Assembly: GCA_028868535.1 (NCBI GenBank)
Contig: JAGWUH010000007.1
Coordinates: 1-64,000, forward strand
Source: Sphingomonadales bacterium
GTDB taxonomy: Bacteria > Pseudomonadota > Alphaproteobacteria > Sphingomonadales > Sphingomonadaceae
Length of the DNA stretch: 64,000 nucleotides
Direction: 5' to 3'
Positions 1 through 13,617 of this stretch are shown here, piece after piece; the first letter of the stretch is position 1; each line of letters begins with the position of its first letter. Made by a program: the position numbers and the translations under genes. A model generated the notes under the pieces. It worked only from the letters and a program-made list of their open reading frames with translations. It searched no databases and was not told the origin of the DNA.

Positions 1-416
<416 letters not shown>

Positions 417-417
<1 letters not shown>

Positions 418-2420
418 TGCCCAAGGTAACCGTAGACGGCGTCGAACTCGAGGTTCCGGCCGGAGCGACCGTGCTCCAGGCCTGCGAGCTGGCGGGTAAG
501 GAAATCCCGCGCTTCTGCTATCACGAGCGGCTGAGCATCGCCGGCAACTGCCGGATGTGCCTGGTGGAAGTTTCGCCCGGGCCGCCGAAGCCGCAGGCTT
601 CGTGCGCGTTGCCGGCGGGCGAGGGGCAGGTCATCAAGACCAACTCCGAGATGGTCAGGAAGGCGCGCGAGGGGGTGATGGAGCTGCTGCTCATCAACCA
701 CCCGCTCGATTGCCCGATCTGCGACCAGGGCGGCGAGTGCGACCTGCAGGACCAGTCGGTTGCCTATGGGCGCGGCGCCTCGCGCTATCACGAGCACAAG
801 CGCGCGGTGACCGACAAGTACATGGGGCCGCTGATCGCGACGACGATGACGCGGTGCATCCACTGCACCCGCTGCGTGCGGTTCTCGGAAGAGATCGCCG
901 GGGTGGACGAGATCGGCGCGCTGTATCGCGGCGAGGCGATGCAGATCACGACGTACCTCGAAGGCGCGGCGAAGCACGAGCTTTCGGCCAACGTGATCGA
1001 CCTGTGCCCGGTGGGGGCGCTGACCTCGAAGCCCTATCGCTTCGAGGCGCGGCCGTGGGAGCTGAAGAAGACGCTGTCGATCGACGTGTCCGACGCGGTG
1101 GGGGCGAACATCCGCCTCGACAGCCGCGGGCGCGAGGTGCTGCGCATCCTGCCGCGCGTCAACGACGACGTGAACGAGGAGTGGCTGTCGGACAAGGGCC
1201 GGTTCCAGGTCGACGGGCTGACCAAGCGGCGGCTCGACAAGCCGTACCTGCGCAAGGACGGCAAGCTGGTCGCGGCGAGCTGGGACGAGGCGTTCGGCTA
1301 TCTGGCGCATGTTAACCCGGGCGGGTCGATCGCGGCGATTGCCGGCGACATGGTCGATTGCGAGACGATGTTCGCGGCGAAGAAGCTGCTGGCGGGTCTG
1401 GGGTCGAGCCTGCTCGAAGGGCGCCAGACCGGGCTTTCCTATGATTGCTCGAACCTCGCGGCGGTGAACTTCAACTCGACGTTCAGCGGGATCGAGGATG
1501 CCGATGCGATCCTGATCGTCGGCAGCCACGTGCGCTGGGAAGCGGCGCTGGTGAACGCCCGGCTGCGCAAGGCGGTGAAGAAGGGCGCGCAGGTGTTCGT
1601 GATTGGGCCGGAGTGGGAGACCACCTATCCGGCGACGTTCCTCGGCGCCGATGCCTCGCTGGTGGCGAACCTGCCGCAGGCGGCGGCCGATGCGCTGGCG
1701 GCGGCCAGCAAGCCGGCGGTGATCCTCGGCGGCGGTGGCCTTGCCAAGGGCGCGCTGGGGCCGTTGCTGGCGCTGGCGGCGAAGTACAAGCTGGTTCGTG
1801 ACGGCTGGAATGGTTTCAACGTGCTGCACATGGCGGCGAGCCGGATGGGCGGGCTGATGCTCGGCTATGCGCAGAAGGGCGGGATTGCCGACCTCGTCGC
1901 CGCTAAGCCGAAAGTGGTGCTGTCGCTGGGCGCGGACGAGGTCGACTACACCAAGTTCGCCGACAGCGTGATCGTCTATATCGGCCACCATGGCGACAAG
2001 GGCGCGCATGCGGCGGACGTGATCCTGCCGGCGGCGGCGTTTTCGGAGAAGGCGGGGACGTACGTCAACACCGAGGGCCGCGTGCAGTTTGCCGACAAGG
2101 CGGTGTTCGCGCCGGGCGATGCGCGCGAGGACTGGACGATCCTGCGGGCGCTGGCCGATGCGCTGGGCGTGAATGTCGGCTTCGACGATTTCGCCGGGCT
2201 GCGCGCGGCAATGCGGGCGGAAGTGCCGGCGCTGGGCGTCGAGGGGCTGGCCGATTACGGCGCGCTGCCGGCGTCGGGTTCCGGCGAGGCAGCCGGCGAG
2301 ATCGGGTATCCGATCAAGGACTTCTACCTGACCAACCCGATCGCGCGCGCCAGCGCGACGATGCAGCGCTGCTCGGCCGAGCTGCTGCACGGCGAGGAAC
2401 TTGCGGAGGCGGCGGAATGA
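417..2420 (+). CDS. nuoG: NADH-quinone oxidoreductase subunit G
   Basis: NuoG carries electrons from NuoF through several iron-sulfur clusters in the peripheral arm of complex I. At the N-terminus C34, C45, C48 and C63 form the [2Fe-2S] site; H95, C99, C102 and C108 form the His-ligated [4Fe-4S] site; C147, C150, C153 and C197 (CIHCTRC and CPVGAL) form the third. The rest resembles the molybdopterin-oxidoreductase fold, which in this family has lost its cofactor. The length of 667 residues fits the short alphaproteobacterial/mitochondrial form rather than the about 900-residue enterobacterial form. It overlaps nuoF by one base and nuoH by four (ATGA). Confidence 0.97.
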
Positions 2421-3457
2421 CCGAGTTCTTCCAGACCTGGATGCCCTTCGAATGGGCGTGGGCGCTGGCGACGATCTGCGGCATCCTGCTGATCGCGCTG
2501 CCGCTGATGCTGGGCGTGGCGATGATCATCTATGCCGATCGCAAGATCTGGGCGGCGATGGCGCTGCGGCGCGGGCCGAACGTGGTCGGGCCGTTCGGGC
2601 TGCTGCAGTCGTTCGCCGATGGCCTCAAGGTGTTCCTGCAGGAAACCATCGTGCCGAGCGCGGCGAACAAGGGGCTGTTCCTGCTGGCGCCGATCATCAC
2701 CTTTACCGTCGCGCTGATGGCCTGGGCGGTGATCCCGTTCAATGCCGGGGCGATCCTCGCGGACATCAACGTCGGGCTGCTGTACATCCTCGCGATCTCG
2801 TCGCTGGGGGTCTATGGCACGATCATCGCCGGGTGGTCCTCGAACTCGAAATACCCGTTTTTCAGTGCGATGCGCGCCAGTGCTCAGATGATTTCGTATG
2901 AAGTCTCGATCGGCTTCATCCTGATCTGCGTGGTGCTGTGGGCGGGCACGTTCAACATGAACGGCATCGTGATGGCGCAGCAGCACCATGTCTGGATCAT
3001 CAACGGCTTCGTCGCCAACCCGCTGCTGTTCCCGATCTGGGTGATGTTCCTGATCAGCGGCATGGCCGAGACGCAGCGCGCGCCGTTCGACCTGACCGAG
3101 GCGGAATCAGAGCTGGTGGCGGGCTACCAGACCGAATACTCGTCGATGAGCTTCGCGCTCTACTGGCTGGGCGAATATGCCAACGTGCTGCTGATGTGCG
3201 CGCTCAACGCGGTGCTGTTCTGGGGCGGGTACCTGCCGCCGCTGGACATTCCGGTGCTGTACCTGGTGCCGGGCGTGGTCTGGCTGCTGCTCAAGATCCT
3301 GTTCTTCTTCTTCGTGTTCAGCTGGGTGAAGGCGACGGTCCCGCGCTATCGCTATGACCAGCTGATGCGGCTCGGCTGGAAGGTCTTCCTGCCGCTCTCG
3401 CTGCTGTTCGTGTTCGTGATCAGCGGCTACCTCATGGCTACCGGACACTTCACATGA
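2417..3457 (+). CDS. nuoH: NADH-quinone oxidoreductase subunit H
   Basis: NuoH (ND1) is the membrane subunit that joins the peripheral and membrane arms of complex I and lines the quinone channel. The 346 residues form about eight hydrophobic segments. The conserved stretches [20 protein letters not shown] near residue 35 and the acidic loop [20 protein letters not shown] near residue 215 are the classic ND1 signatures. The start overlaps the end of nuoG (ATGA), and the end overlaps nuoI by four bases, which indicates coupled translation. Confidence 0.97.
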   Translation: MTEFFQTWMPFEWAWALATICGILLIALPLMLGVAMIIYADRKIWAAMALRRGPNVVGPFGLLQSFADGLKVFLQETIVPSAANKGLFLLAPIITFTVALMAWAVIPFNAGAILADINVGLLYILAISSLGVYGTIIAGWSSNSKYPFFSAMRASAQMISYEVSIGFILICVVLWAGTFNMNGIVMAQQHHVWIINGFVANPLLFPIWVMFLISGMAETQRAPFDLTEAESELVAGYQTEYSSMSFALYWLGEYANVLLMCALNAVLFWGGYLPPLDIPVLYLVPGVVWLLLKILFFFFVFSWVKATVPRYRYDQLMRLGWKVFLPLSLLFVFVISGYLMATGHFT

Positions 3458-3939
3458 CCGTCGGACAGCTCATCAAGAGCTTCACGCTGTGGGAGTTCGT
3501 GAAGGCGCATTGGCTGACCTTGAAGTATTTCTTCAAGCCCAAGGCGACGATCAACTACCCGTTCGAGAAGAACCCGCTTTCGCCCCGTTTTCGCGGCGAG
3601 CACGCGCTGCGTCGCTACCCGAACGGGGAAGAGCGCTGCATCGCCTGCAAGCTGTGCGAGGCGACCTGCCCGGCGCAGGCGATCACCATCGAGGCGGAGC
3701 CGCGCGAGGATGGGAGCCGCCGGACGACGCGCTACGACATCGACATGACCAAGTGCATCTTCTGCGGCTTTTGCCAGGAAGCGTGCCCGGTCGATGCCAT
3801 CGTCGAGGGGCCGAACTTCGAATACGCGACCGAGACGCGCGAGGAACTGCTTTACGACAAGGCCAAGCTGCTGGCGAACGGGGACAAGTGGGAGCGGGCG
3901 CTGGCCGCGAACCTTGAAGCCGATGCGCCGTATCGGTAG
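3454..3939 (+). CDS. nuoI: NADH-quinone oxidoreductase subunit I
   Basis: NuoI (TYKY) is the two-[4Fe-4S] ferredoxin subunit that passes electrons to the terminal cluster N2. Both cluster motifs are intact: C62, C65, C68, C72 ([12 protein letters not shown]) and C101, C104, C107, C111 ([12 protein letters not shown]). The length of 161 residues is usual for alphaproteobacteria. It starts inside the end of nuoH and is followed after 12 bases by nuoJ. Confidence 0.97.
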   Translation: MTVGQLIKSFTLWEFVKAHWLTLKYFFKPKATINYPFEKNPLSPRFRGEHALRRYPNGEERCIACKLCEATCPAQAITIEAEPREDGSRRTTRYDIDMTKCIFCGFCQEACPVDAIVEGPNFEYATETREELLYDKAKLLANGDKWERALAANLEADAPYR

Positions 3940-3951
3940 GGGCGCGCGACG

Positions 3952-4569
3952 ATGATCCATGTTCTGGCCTTTTACCTGTTCGCCGGGCTGATGCTGCTGG
4001 CGGGCCTGTTGACGATCACCGCGCGCAACCCGGTCCATGCCGTGCTGTGGCTGATCGTCGCGTTCTTCAACGCCGCCGGGCTGATGGTGCTGCTGGGCGC
4101 CGAGTTCGTGGCGATGCTGCTGGTGATCGTCTATGTCGGCGCGGTCGCGGTGCTGTTCCTGTTCGTGGTGATGATGCTCGACATCGACTTCGCGACGCTG
4201 CGCGCCGGGTTCATCCGCAACTTTCCGCTGGGCGTGCTGATCGCGCTGGTGCTGCTGGGCGAGCTGGTCATCGGCATCGGCGCCGAGCGTGCCGGGGCGA
4301 TCCGGCTGGGGCTGCCCGACGTCGCCGGCCAGGCGCCCGAGGGGATGAGCAACATCGCCGCGATCGGCGCGCTGCTCTACAGCCGCTACCTGTTCCTGTT
4401 CGAGGCGGCGGGGCTGATCCTGCTGGTGGCGATGATCGGCGCAATCGTGCTGACGCATCGGCAGCGCGGGGGCGTGCGCGGCCAGAACATTTCGAAGCAG
4501 GTCGCGCGGCGGCCTGAGGAAGCCACCGTCAACCTGCGGCCCGAAGTTGGCGCCGGCGTGAAGCTTTGA
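3952..4569 (+). CDS. nuoJ: NADH-quinone oxidoreductase subunit J
   Basis: NuoJ (ND6) is a hydrophobic membrane-arm subunit of complex I. The 205 residues contain five transmembrane segments. The motif [20 protein letters not shown] near residue 60 is the conserved ND6 helix with its pi-bulge. After the last helix a polar tail of about 40 residues (from about [10 protein letters not shown]) faces the aqueous phase, as in other alphaproteobacterial NuoJ proteins. It lies between nuoI and nuoK. Confidence 0.96.
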   Translation: MIHVLAFYLFAGLMLLAGLLTITARNPVHAVLWLIVAFFNAAGLMVLLGAEFVAMLLVIVYVGAVAVLFLFVVMMLDIDFATLRAGFIRNFPLGVLIALVLLGELVIGIGAERAGAIRLGLPDVAGQAPEGMSNIAAIGALLYSRYLFLFEAAGLILLVAMIGAIVLTHRQRGGVRGQNISKQVARRPEEATVNLRPEVGAGVKL

Positions 4570-4582
4570 GGGGGACCCGGGG

Positions 4583-4888
4583 GTGATTGGCATCGAACAC
4601 TACGTCGTCGTCAGCTCGATCCTGTTCGTGCTCGGCGTGCTCGGCATCTTCCTGAACCGCAAGAACGTCATCGTCATCCTGATGGCGATCGAGCTGATCC
4701 TGCTGGCGGTGAACATCAACCTGGTCGCGTTCAGCGCGTTCCTGCACGACCTGACCGGGCAGATCTTCGCGATGTTCGTGCTGACCGTCGCCGCCGGCGA
4801 AGCGGCGATCGGGCTGGCGATCCTCGTCATCTACTTCCGTGGTCGCGGGACCATCGCGGTTGACGACGTCAACCACATGAAGGGGTAA
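4583..4888 (+). CDS. nuoK: NADH-quinone oxidoreductase subunit K
   Basis: NuoK (ND4L) is a three-helix membrane subunit of complex I. The protein of 101 residues carries the two conserved membrane glutamates, in [12 protein letters not shown] and in [11 protein letters not shown], that belong to the proton-translocation path. It starts with GTG, preceded by a G-rich stretch that can act as ribosome binding site; no ATG fits the family start. Only five bases separate it from nuoL. Confidence 0.97.
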   Translation: MIGIEHYVVVSSILFVLGVLGIFLNRKNVIVILMAIELILLAVNINLVAFSAFLHDLTGQIFAMFVLTVAAGEAAIGLAILVIYFRGRGTIAVDDVNHMKG

Positions 4889-4893
4889 GTTCC

Positions 4894-6978
<2,085 letters not shown>

Positions 6979-6994
6979 GGACGGGGACTGAGAC

Positions 6995-8596
6995 ATGAGC
7001 AATTTTCCCATCCTGTCCGCGATGCTGGCGGTGCCGATGGCGGCGTCGCTGGTATGCCTGCTGGCCGATGCGCAGCGCGCGCGGCTGATCGCGCTGGGGG
7101 CGACGCTGGTCGACTTCGCGCTGGGGTTGCTGCTGTGGCAGGGCTATCAGATCGGCGGCAGCCAGTGGCAGTTCGTCGAGAAGGCGCCGCTGTTCGCCGG
7201 ATTCCAGTGGGCCCTGGGCATCGACGGCATCGCGCTGGTGCTGATCGAGCTTTCGGTGTTCTTGATGCCGCTGTGCATCCTCGCCAGCTGGGACGCGATC
7301 GAGAAGCGCGTCTCCGAATACATGGCGGCGTTCCTGCTGATGGAAACGCTGATGATCGGCGTGTTCACCGCGCAGGACCTGTTCCTGTTCTACATCATGT
7401 TCGAGGCCGGCCTGATCCCGATGTACCTGATCATCGGGATCTGGGGCGGGGTCGACCGCATCTACGCGAGCTACAAGTTCTTCCTCTACACGCTGCTCGG
7501 CTCGGTGCTGATGCTGATCGCGATGCTGTGGATGGTGAATTTCGCCGGCACCACCGACATCCCGACGCTGATGCACACCGATTTCCCGGTGGCGGCGCAG
7601 CGCTGGCTGTGGCTGGCGTTCTTCGCGAGCTTTGCCGTGAAGATGCCGATGTGGCCCGTCCACACCTGGCTGCCCGACGCGCACGTGCAGGCGCCGACCG
7701 CCGGGTCGGTGATCCTGGCGGGCGTGCTGCTGAAGATGGGCGGCTATGGCTTCATCCGCTTCTCGCTGCCGATGTTCCCCGAGGCGAGCGCGCAGTTCGC
7801 GCCGCTGGTGTTCGCGCTGAGCATGGTGGCGGTTGTCTACACCAGCCTCGTCGCGCTGGTGCAGCACGACATGAAGAAGCTGATCGCCTATTCGTCGGTC
7901 GCGCACATGGCGATCGTCACGGTCGGGCTGTTCGCGTTCAATCGACAGGGCCTCGAAGGCGCGATGGTGGTGATGTTGAGCCACGGGCTGGTCTCGGGCG
8001 CGCTGTTCCTCTGCGTCGGCGTGATCTACGACCGGCTGCACACCCGCGAGATCGACCGTTACGGCGGGCTTTCGATCAACATGCCGAAGTACGCGCTGCT
8101 GTTCATGCTGTTCACGATGGCGTCGGTGGGTCTGCCGGGCACGTCGGGCTTCGTCGGCGAGTTCCTGTCGATGCTGGGCATCTACCAGCTTTCGAGCTGG
8201 GTGGCGCTGGTCAGCGGCACCGGCATCATCCTCGGCGCGGCCTACATGCTCTACCTGTATCGCCGCGTGGCGTTCGGGGCGCAGAAGCACGCCGATGCGG
8301 CGGCGATGCCCGACCTTTCGACGCGCGAGATCGTGATCCTCGCGCCGATCGCGGCGGCGGTGCTGTGGATGGGGGTCTATCCCGAAAGCTTCATCGCGCC
8401 GTTCCGTGCCGATATCGCCGCGCTCGACGCGCGGCTGGCGCAGGCGAAGCCCAGGGGCGACGCGGCGCTGACGCCGGGGACACCGAACCGGGCCGCTCCG
8501 GCCGGTGAGGCGCACGCGGCTCTGGGCGGGGCCGCAACGATCAAGCAGAAGGTGGCGCTGGCCTCCGAAGTCGCGGCCGCGGGGAGGGCACGCTGA
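6995..8596 (+). CDS. nuoM: NADH-quinone oxidoreductase subunit M
   Basis: NuoM (ND4) is an antiporter-like proton-pumping subunit of complex I. Of its 533 residues the first 480 or so form the usual 14-helix core, with the essential Glu in [20 protein letters not shown] and the helix [20 protein letters not shown]. The last 50 residues are an Ala-rich polar extension after the final helix. The start ATG is preceded by a short gap after nuoL, and the stop overlaps the nuoN start by one base. Confidence 0.97.
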   Translation: MSNFPILSAMLAVPMAASLVCLLADAQRARLIALGATLVDFALGLLLWQGYQIGGSQWQFVEKAPLFAGFQWALGIDGIALVLIELSVFLMPLCILASWDAIEKRVSEYMAAFLLMETLMIGVFTAQDLFLFYIMFEAGLIPMYLIIGIWGGVDRIYASYKFFLYTLLGSVLMLIAMLWMVNFAGTTDIPTLMHTDFPVAAQRWLWLAFFASFAVKMPMWPVHTWLPDAHVQAPTAGSVILAGVLLKMGGYGFIRFSLPMFPEASAQFAPLVFALSMVAVVYTSLVALVQHDMKKLIAYSSVAHMAIVTVGLFAFNRQGLEGAMVVMLSHGLVSGALFLCVGVIYDRLHTREIDRYGGLSINMPKYALLFMLFTMASVGLPGTSGFVGEFLSMLGIYQLSSWVALVSGTGIILGAAYMLYLYRRVAFGAQKHADAAAMPDLSTREIVILAPIAAAVLWMGVYPESFIAPFRADIAALDARLAQAKPRGDAALTPGTPNRAAPAGEAHAALGGAATIKQKVALASEVAAAGRAR

Positions 8597-10080
8597 TGAG
8601 CTGGGCTCTTTCACTGCGGCTGATGGCCGCCGAGGACGTGCTGTCGATTTCCGGGCTGGTGCTGCTGATGTTCGCGGCCTGGGGCGGCGATCGCGCGACG
8701 CGGGCGATCAACTGGGTGGCGGTGCTGACGCTGCTCGGCGCGGCGGCGCTGGTGGCGCCGACGATGGCGGGCGGCGCGGCCGACATGTCGGCGTTCTATG
8801 GCCAGTACAGCGGCGATGCGTTCTCGGCCTTTGCCAAGATCCTGATCTATCTCGGCGCCGCGGCGGCGCTGGTGATGACGCCTTCGTTCCTCGAGCGCAT
8901 GGGCGCGGCGCGGGCGGAATACCCGCTGCTGGTGCTGTTCGCGGCGCTGGGCATGGGACTGATGGTTTCGGCCACCAACCTGCTGACGCTGTACATCGGG
9001 CTCGAGATGAACTCGCTGGCGGCCTATGTCCTGGCGAGCTTCGCGCGGAGCGACGAGCGTTCGGCCGAGGCCGGCCTCAAGTACTTCGTCCTCGGCGCAC
9101 TGGCGAGCGGCATCCTGCTGTTCGGCATGAGCCTGGTCTATGGCTTTACCGGCTCGCTCGATTTCGGGGCGATCCGCACGGCGCTGGACGGCGCGCATGG
9201 CGGCGCCGCGACGGTGGACGGGGTGCTGTCGCAGGGGGCGCTGTTCGGCATCGTCTTCATGCTCGCGGGCCTGGCGTTCAAGATCAGCGCGGTGCCGTTC
9301 CACATGTGGACGCCCGACGTCTACGAGGGCGCGCCGACGCCGGTGACGACGCTGTTTGCCACCGCGCCGAAGGTTGCGGCCCTGGGCCTGACGATGCGCG
9401 TGGCGCTGTTCGCATTCGGCACCCAGGTCCATGCCTGGCAGCAGGTGATGATCTTCCTGTCGCTGGCGTCGATCGTGGTCGGCGCGCTGGGCGCGATCGG
9501 GCAGGACAACATCAAGCGGCTGATGGCCTATTCGTCGATCAACAATGTCGGCTTCATGCTGATCGGCCTCGCCGTAGCTACGCCGGCGGGGGCGTCGGCG
9601 ATGCTGGTCTATCTGGCGATCTACGTGGTGATGTCGCTGGGCGGCTTCGCGGCGGTGCTGATGCTGCGCGACCAGGACGGGGCGGCGGTCGAATCGATCG
9701 CGGCGCTGGGCGGCCTGTCGCGCTCGCGGCCGGGGCTGGCGGGGGCGCTGGCGATGATCATGTTCAGCCTGGCGGGGATTCCGCCGCTGTTCGGCTTCTG
9801 GGGCAAGTTCGTGGTGTTCCAGGCGGCGGTGCAGGCGGGGATGCTGCCGCTGGCGACGATCGGCATCGCGGCCTCGGTGATCGGCGCGTTCTACTACCTC
9901 AAGGTCGTCAAGGTCATGTACTTCGACGAGGCGACCGGCGTGGTGGCGAACGGCAACGAGCTTTCGCACGGCGTCATCCTGACCGTTTCGGCGGTGGTGC
10001 TGTCGCCGCTCGGCTATCTCGCCACCGGCTGGCTCGGCAACCTCGCCGCGACGGCGGCGGCGTCGCTGTTCCATTCCTGA
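8596..10080 (+). CDS. nuoN: NADH-quinone oxidoreductase subunit N
   Basis: NuoN (ND2) is the third antiporter-like proton pump of complex I. The protein of 494 residues has the family helices: YIGLEMNSLAAYVLASFAR with the key Glu, FKISAVPFHMWTPDVYEGAP with the key Lys, and NIKRLMAYSSINNVGFML. It is the last subunit gene of the nuo operon. The stop codon is only one base away from the TTG start of birA, so the operon almost certainly continues. Confidence 0.97.
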   Translation: MSWALSLRLMAAEDVLSISGLVLLMFAAWGGDRATRAINWVAVLTLLGAAALVAPTMAGGAADMSAFYGQYSGDAFSAFAKILIYLGAAAALVMTPSFLERMGAARAEYPLLVLFAALGMGLMVSATNLLTLYIGLEMNSLAAYVLASFARSDERSAEAGLKYFVLGALASGILLFGMSLVYGFTGSLDFGAIRTALDGAHGGAATVDGVLSQGALFGIVFMLAGLAFKISAVPFHMWTPDVYEGAPTPVTTLFATAPKVAALGLTMRVALFAFGTQVHAWQQVMIFLSLASIVVGALGAIGQDNIKRLMAYSSINNVGFMLIGLAVATPAGASAMLVYLAIYVVMSLGGFAAVLMLRDQDGAAVESIAALGGLSRSRPGLAGALAMIMFSLAGIPPLFGFWGKFVVFQAAVQAGMLPLATIGIAASVIGAFYYLKVVKVMYFDEATGVVANGNELSHGVILTVSAVVLSPLGYLATGWLGNLAATAAASLFHS

Positions 10081-10081
10081 C

Positions 10082-10792
10082 TTGATCCGCACCGTCGCCG
10101 AGACCGGTTCGACCAGCGCCGACCTGCGGTCGCGACTGGCCGGCGGCGAGGCGGTGGCCGAGGGGGACTGGCTCGTCGCCGACCGGCAGACCGCTGGGCG
10201 CGGGCGGCTGGGCCGGGACTGGAGCGACGGCGCCGGCAACTTCATGGGATCGACCGTGGTCCACTGCGGGCCGCTGGAGCCGCCGCCGCCGAGCCTGGCG
10301 CTGGTGGCCGGGCTGGCGGTGCAGGCGGCGGTGGCGCCGCATGTGACGGCACCGGCGGTGGCGCTGCTGAAGTGGCCGAACGACGTGATGATCGGCAGGG
10401 CGAAGCTGGCCGGCATCCTGCTGGAGATGGTGCACGGCGTCGTCGTCGTCGGCATCGGGGTGAACCTCGCGCAGGCACCCGGGGTGGCCGGGCGCGAGAC
10501 GGTGGCGCTGTCGCGCTTCGGCCCGCCGCCGTCGCGCGATCACTTCGCGGCGGTGCTGGCGCGGTGCCTGGCCGAGGAACTGGCGCGCTGGCGGCAGTAT
10601 GGCCTGGCGGCGACGGTGTCGCGCTGGCTGGCGGCGGCGCATCCCCCTGGCACGCCGCTGACGGTATCGGCACCGGACGAAGGCGCGATTTCGGGGCGAT
10701 TTGCCGGATTGGACGAGAGCGGGGCCTTGCGCCTGTCGCTTGCAGACGGCACGACGCGAACCATTCACGCGGGCGAGGTCTTCCTCGCCTGA
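10082..10792 (+). CDS. birA: Biotin--[acetyl-CoA-carboxylase] ligase
   Basis: This enzyme activates biotin as biotinyl-AMP and attaches it to the lysine of AccB (encoded in this window at 61754-62275) and other biotin proteins. The 236 residues are the catalytic domain only: there is no N-terminal DNA-binding domain, so it should not act as a repressor. Motifs are [18 protein letters not shown] (biotin/ATP loop), [15 protein letters not shown] and GIGVNL. The reading starts with TTG one base after nuoN; a later start would cut into the conserved ETGSTSADL strand. Its place after nuoN is common in sphingomonads. Confidence 0.93.
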   Translation: MIRTVAETGSTSADLRSRLAGGEAVAEGDWLVADRQTAGRGRLGRDWSDGAGNFMGSTVVHCGPLEPPPPSLALVAGLAVQAAVAPHVTAPAVALLKWPNDVMIGRAKLAGILLEMVHGVVVVGIGVNLAQAPGVAGRETVALSRFGPPPSRDHFAAVLARCLAEELARWRQYGLAATVSRWLAAAHPPGTPLTVSAPDEGAISGRFAGLDESGALRLSLADGTTRTIHAGEVFLA

Positions 10793-10814
10793 TCGAACCT
10801 CACGGGGCCTGGCC

Positions 10815-11615
10815 ATGCTGCTCGCCATCGATGTCGGCAATACCAATGTCGTGTTCGCGCTGTTCGAGGCGGCGGTGGCGCCGGGCAAGCCGGGCGCGCT
10901 GCGCGCGCGCTGGCGCATCGCCACCGATCCGCGGCGCACGGCCGACGAATATGCGGTCTGGCTGATGCAGTTGATGGCGATCGAGGGGATCGAGCGCGGC
11001 GCGATCGACCGCATCATCGTTTCCACGGTGGTACCGCGCGCGCTGCACAACCTGGAAGTGCTGGCCAACAAGTATTTTTCGGTGCGGCCGTATATCGCCG
11101 GGGTCGGCAAGGCGGCCTATGGCATGGACGTCGATGTCGACGATCCGCGCTCGCTGGGGGCGGACCGGGCGGTGAACGCGATCGGGGCCCACGCCAAGTA
11201 CCCGGGCGACCTGATCATCGTCGATTTCGGCACGGCGACGACGATCGACGCGGTCGATTTCAACGGCGCCTACAAGGGCGGGATCATCGCGCCGGGGATC
11301 AACCTGTCGCTCGACGCGCTGGTGGGCAACACCGCCAAGCTGCCGCGCATCGCCATCGAGCGGCCGCGCAAGACGTCGGTGATCGGCACCAACACCGAGG
11401 ACCAGATGCTGATCGGCATCTACTGGGGCTATGTCGCGATGATGGAAGGGCTGATCGCGCGGATGCGGGCGGAGATCGGCCGGCCGGCGACGGTGGTGGC
11501 GACCGGGGGCCTGGCGGCGCTGTTCAACCGGCAGAAGGGTCTGTTCGACGTGGTCGATCCCGACCTCACGCTGGAAGGAATCGCGCTGCTGGGCGAGCTG
11601 GCGGCGACACGGTGA
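10815..11615 (+). CDS. coaX: Type III pantothenate kinase
   Basis: CoaX phosphorylates pantothenate in the first step of coenzyme A synthesis. The protein of 266 residues has the ASKHA-type phosphate motifs DVGNTN at the N-terminus, [11 protein letters not shown] and [11 protein letters not shown]. The frame is open upstream, but the ATG at 10815 puts [11 protein letters not shown] at the start, as in the family, and leaves 22 bases after birA. It is in the same direction as, and closely packed between, birA and the RNase J gene. Confidence 0.95.
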   Translation: MLLAIDVGNTNVVFALFEAAVAPGKPGALRARWRIATDPRRTADEYAVWLMQLMAIEGIERGAIDRIIVSTVVPRALHNLEVLANKYFSVRPYIAGVGKAAYGMDVDVDDPRSLGADRAVNAIGAHAKYPGDLIIVDFGTATTIDAVDFNGAYKGGIIAPGINLSLDALVGNTAKLPRIAIERPRKTSVIGTNTEDQMLIGIYWGYVAMMEGLIARMRAEIGRPATVVATGGLAALFNRQKGLFDVVDPDLTLEGIALLGELAATR

Positions 11616-11628
11616 AGAAGGAAACGAC

Positions 11629-13305
11629 GTGAGTTCGGGAGAAGACATGGCCGGGGATTCGTTCGATCCGGGCGACGAGCTGCTGTTCTGCGCGCTCGGC
11701 GGTTCGGGCGAGATCGGCATGAACGTCAATCTCTATGGCTGCCGGGGACAGTGGTTGATGGTCGACCTCGGCATGACCTTCGGCGCCAGCGAGTATCCGG
11801 GCACCGAGCTGGTATTCGCGGACCTGGAGTTCATCGAGGAACGGCGGCGCGACCTGGTTGGCGTGGTGCTGACCCACGCGCACGAGGACCATATCGGCGC
11901 GGTGCCGTACTTTGCCGAGGCACTGGGCGTGCCGCTTTACGCGACGCCGTTCACCGCGCGGCTGGTCGCGGCGAAGCTGGAGGAGGCGGGGATTGCCGGG
12001 TCGGTCGACCTGCGCGTGATCGACCATCTCGAGCCGTTCGACCTCGGGCCGTTCCGCCTGCGCTACGTGCCGCTGGCGCACTCGATCGCCGAGGGCAACG
12101 CGCTGGTGATCGAGACGCCGTTCGGCCGGGTCTTCCACACCGGCGACTGGAAGCTCGACGACGAGCCGCTGATTGGCGTGCCGGCGACCGCGGCGGAGCT
12201 GACCGCGATCGGCGATGCCGGGGTGCTGGCGCTGGTCTGCGATTCGACCAACGTGTTCAACCCGCAGGCGTCCGGGTCCGAAGGCGATGTCGCGCGCGGG
12301 CTGATGGAGGAAGTGCGGCGGCACAAGGGGCGGCGCGTGGTGGTGACGACGTTCGCCTCCAACGTCGCGCGCTTGCAGACGCTGGGCAAGGTGGCGAAGG
12401 CCACCGGGCGGCGCCTCTGCGTGGCCGGGCGGTCGCTCGACCGGATCATCGCGACGTCGAAGGCGTCGGGCTATCTGCGCGACCTTCCCGACATCGTCGA
12501 TGTCGACACGGCGATGAACCTGCCGCGCGGCGAGGTGCTGATCCTCGCCACCGGCGGGCAGGGCGAGGCGCGGGCGGCGCTGGCGCGGATTGCCGAGGGC
12601 AATCACCCGGTGGCGCTGGACGCGGGCGATGTCGTGCTGTTCTCGAGCCGGCAGATCCCGGGCAACGAGTTGGCGATCGGGCGAATCATGAACCAGCTTG
12701 CCGATCGCGGCATCGTGCTGGTGACCGACCGCCAGGCGCACATCCACGTTTCCGGGCACCCGGGACGGCCGGAGCTGGAGGCGCTCTATGGCTGGCTGCG
12801 GCCGCGCATCCTGCTGCCGGTGCATGGCGAGATCCGCCACATGAAGGAGCAGGCGGCGCTGGGGCGGGCGTGCGGCATCGCGCAGACCGTCGAGCAGAAG
12901 AACGGCGACCTGGTGCGGCTGGCGCCGGGGCTGCCCGGGCGCATCGCGCAAGTGCGCAGCGGACGGCTCGTGCTCGATGGCGACATCATCGCGCCGGCCG
13001 ACGGGGAGGCGATGGTCATGCGGCGGCGGCTGGCGCACAACGGCGTGGTCATGGTCGCGCTGGCCGATGGCGGGCTGGTCGAGGTCGAGGGGCTGGGCCT
13101 GCCGCTGGTCGAGGACTATGACGACTTCGTGGCCGAGGCGAAGGCCGACGTCGCCACGGCGCTGGGCAAGCTCAAGGGCGCGATGCGGCGGGACCGCGCG
13201 GCGGTGACCGAGGCGGCGCGGCTGGCGGCGCGACGCGCGGCGACCCGCTGGTGCGGCAAGAAGCCGCAGGTGCGGGTGCTGGCGCTGGAGAAGGGGCTGG
13301 TCTGA
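11629..13305 (+). CDS. rnj: Ribonuclease J
   Basis: RNase J is a metallo-beta-lactamase/beta-CASP enzyme with endonuclease and 5'-3' exonuclease activity in RNA processing. The 558 residues carry the zinc motif THAHEDHIG (H83, H85, D87, H88), the HTGDWK strand, the beta-CASP region around residues 205-360, and the late motif GHPGRPELEAL followed by LLPVHGEIRHMKEQ. The C-terminal domain is present. GTG at 11629 is the likely start; an ATG at 11647 is an alternative six codons in. It is cotranscribed with coaX, and its stop overlaps the next gene by one base. Confidence 0.94.
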   Translation: MSSGEDMAGDSFDPGDELLFCALGGSGEIGMNVNLYGCRGQWLMVDLGMTFGASEYPGTELVFADLEFIEERRRDLVGVVLTHAHEDHIGAVPYFAEALGVPLYATPFTARLVAAKLEEAGIAGSVDLRVIDHLEPFDLGPFRLRYVPLAHSIAEGNALVIETPFGRVFHTGDWKLDDEPLIGVPATAAELTAIGDAGVLALVCDSTNVFNPQASGSEGDVARGLMEEVRRHKGRRVVVTTFASNVARLQTLGKVAKATGRRLCVAGRSLDRIIATSKASGYLRDLPDIVDVDTAMNLPRGEVLILATGGQGEARAALARIAEGNHPVALDAGDVVLFSSRQIPGNELAIGRIMNQLADRGIVLVTDRQAHIHVSGHPGRPELEALYGWLRPRILLPVHGEIRHMKEQAALGRACGIAQTVEQKNGDLVRLAPGLPGRIAQVRSGRLVLDGDIIAPADGEAMVMRRRLAHNGVVMVALADGGLVEVEGLGLPLVEDYDDFVAEAKADVATALGKLKGAMRRDRAAVTEAARLAARRAATRWCGKKPQVRVLALEKGLV

Positions 13306-13607
13306 TGCGCTGGTTTTCGATTCTCGCCGTCTACGTCCTGATCTGGGTGCTGTCCGCATTCTTCGTGCTGCCGTGGGGCGTGCGCAGCCACGATGACGAC
13401 GAGGCCGCCGAGCGCGTTGCCGGCCAGGTGACGAGCGCACCGGTGAACTTCCGGCCTGGCCGCATCGTGCTGCGCGCGACGCTGCTTTCGCTGGTGCTGG
13501 CCGGGCTGTTCTTCGCCAACCTCCACTATGGCTGGATCAAGGCCGATATCGTCGAGGATATCGTGCCGGTGCCGGATTCGCTGAAGAACCAGACGCTGTA
13601 CCAGTAA
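13305..13607 (+). CDS. DUF1467-type small inner-membrane protein
   Basis: A protein of 100 residues with two membrane segments, one at residues 1-24 (RWFSILAVYVLIWVLSAFFV) and one at about 60-78. Between them lies the conserved-looking stretch LPWGVRSHDDDE. This pattern fits the DUF1467 family of alphaproteobacteria, whose function is unknown. The ATG overlaps the RNase J stop, which makes this the last gene of the nuo-birA-coaX-rnj run. It ends 10 bases before the convergent coiled-coil gene. Confidence 0.85.
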   Translation: MRWFSILAVYVLIWVLSAFFVLPWGVRSHDDDEAAERVAGQVTSAPVNFRPGRIVLRATLLSLVLAGLFFANLHYGWIKADIVEDIVPVPDSLKNQTLYQ

Positions 13608-13617
13608 GCGCGGCGCG

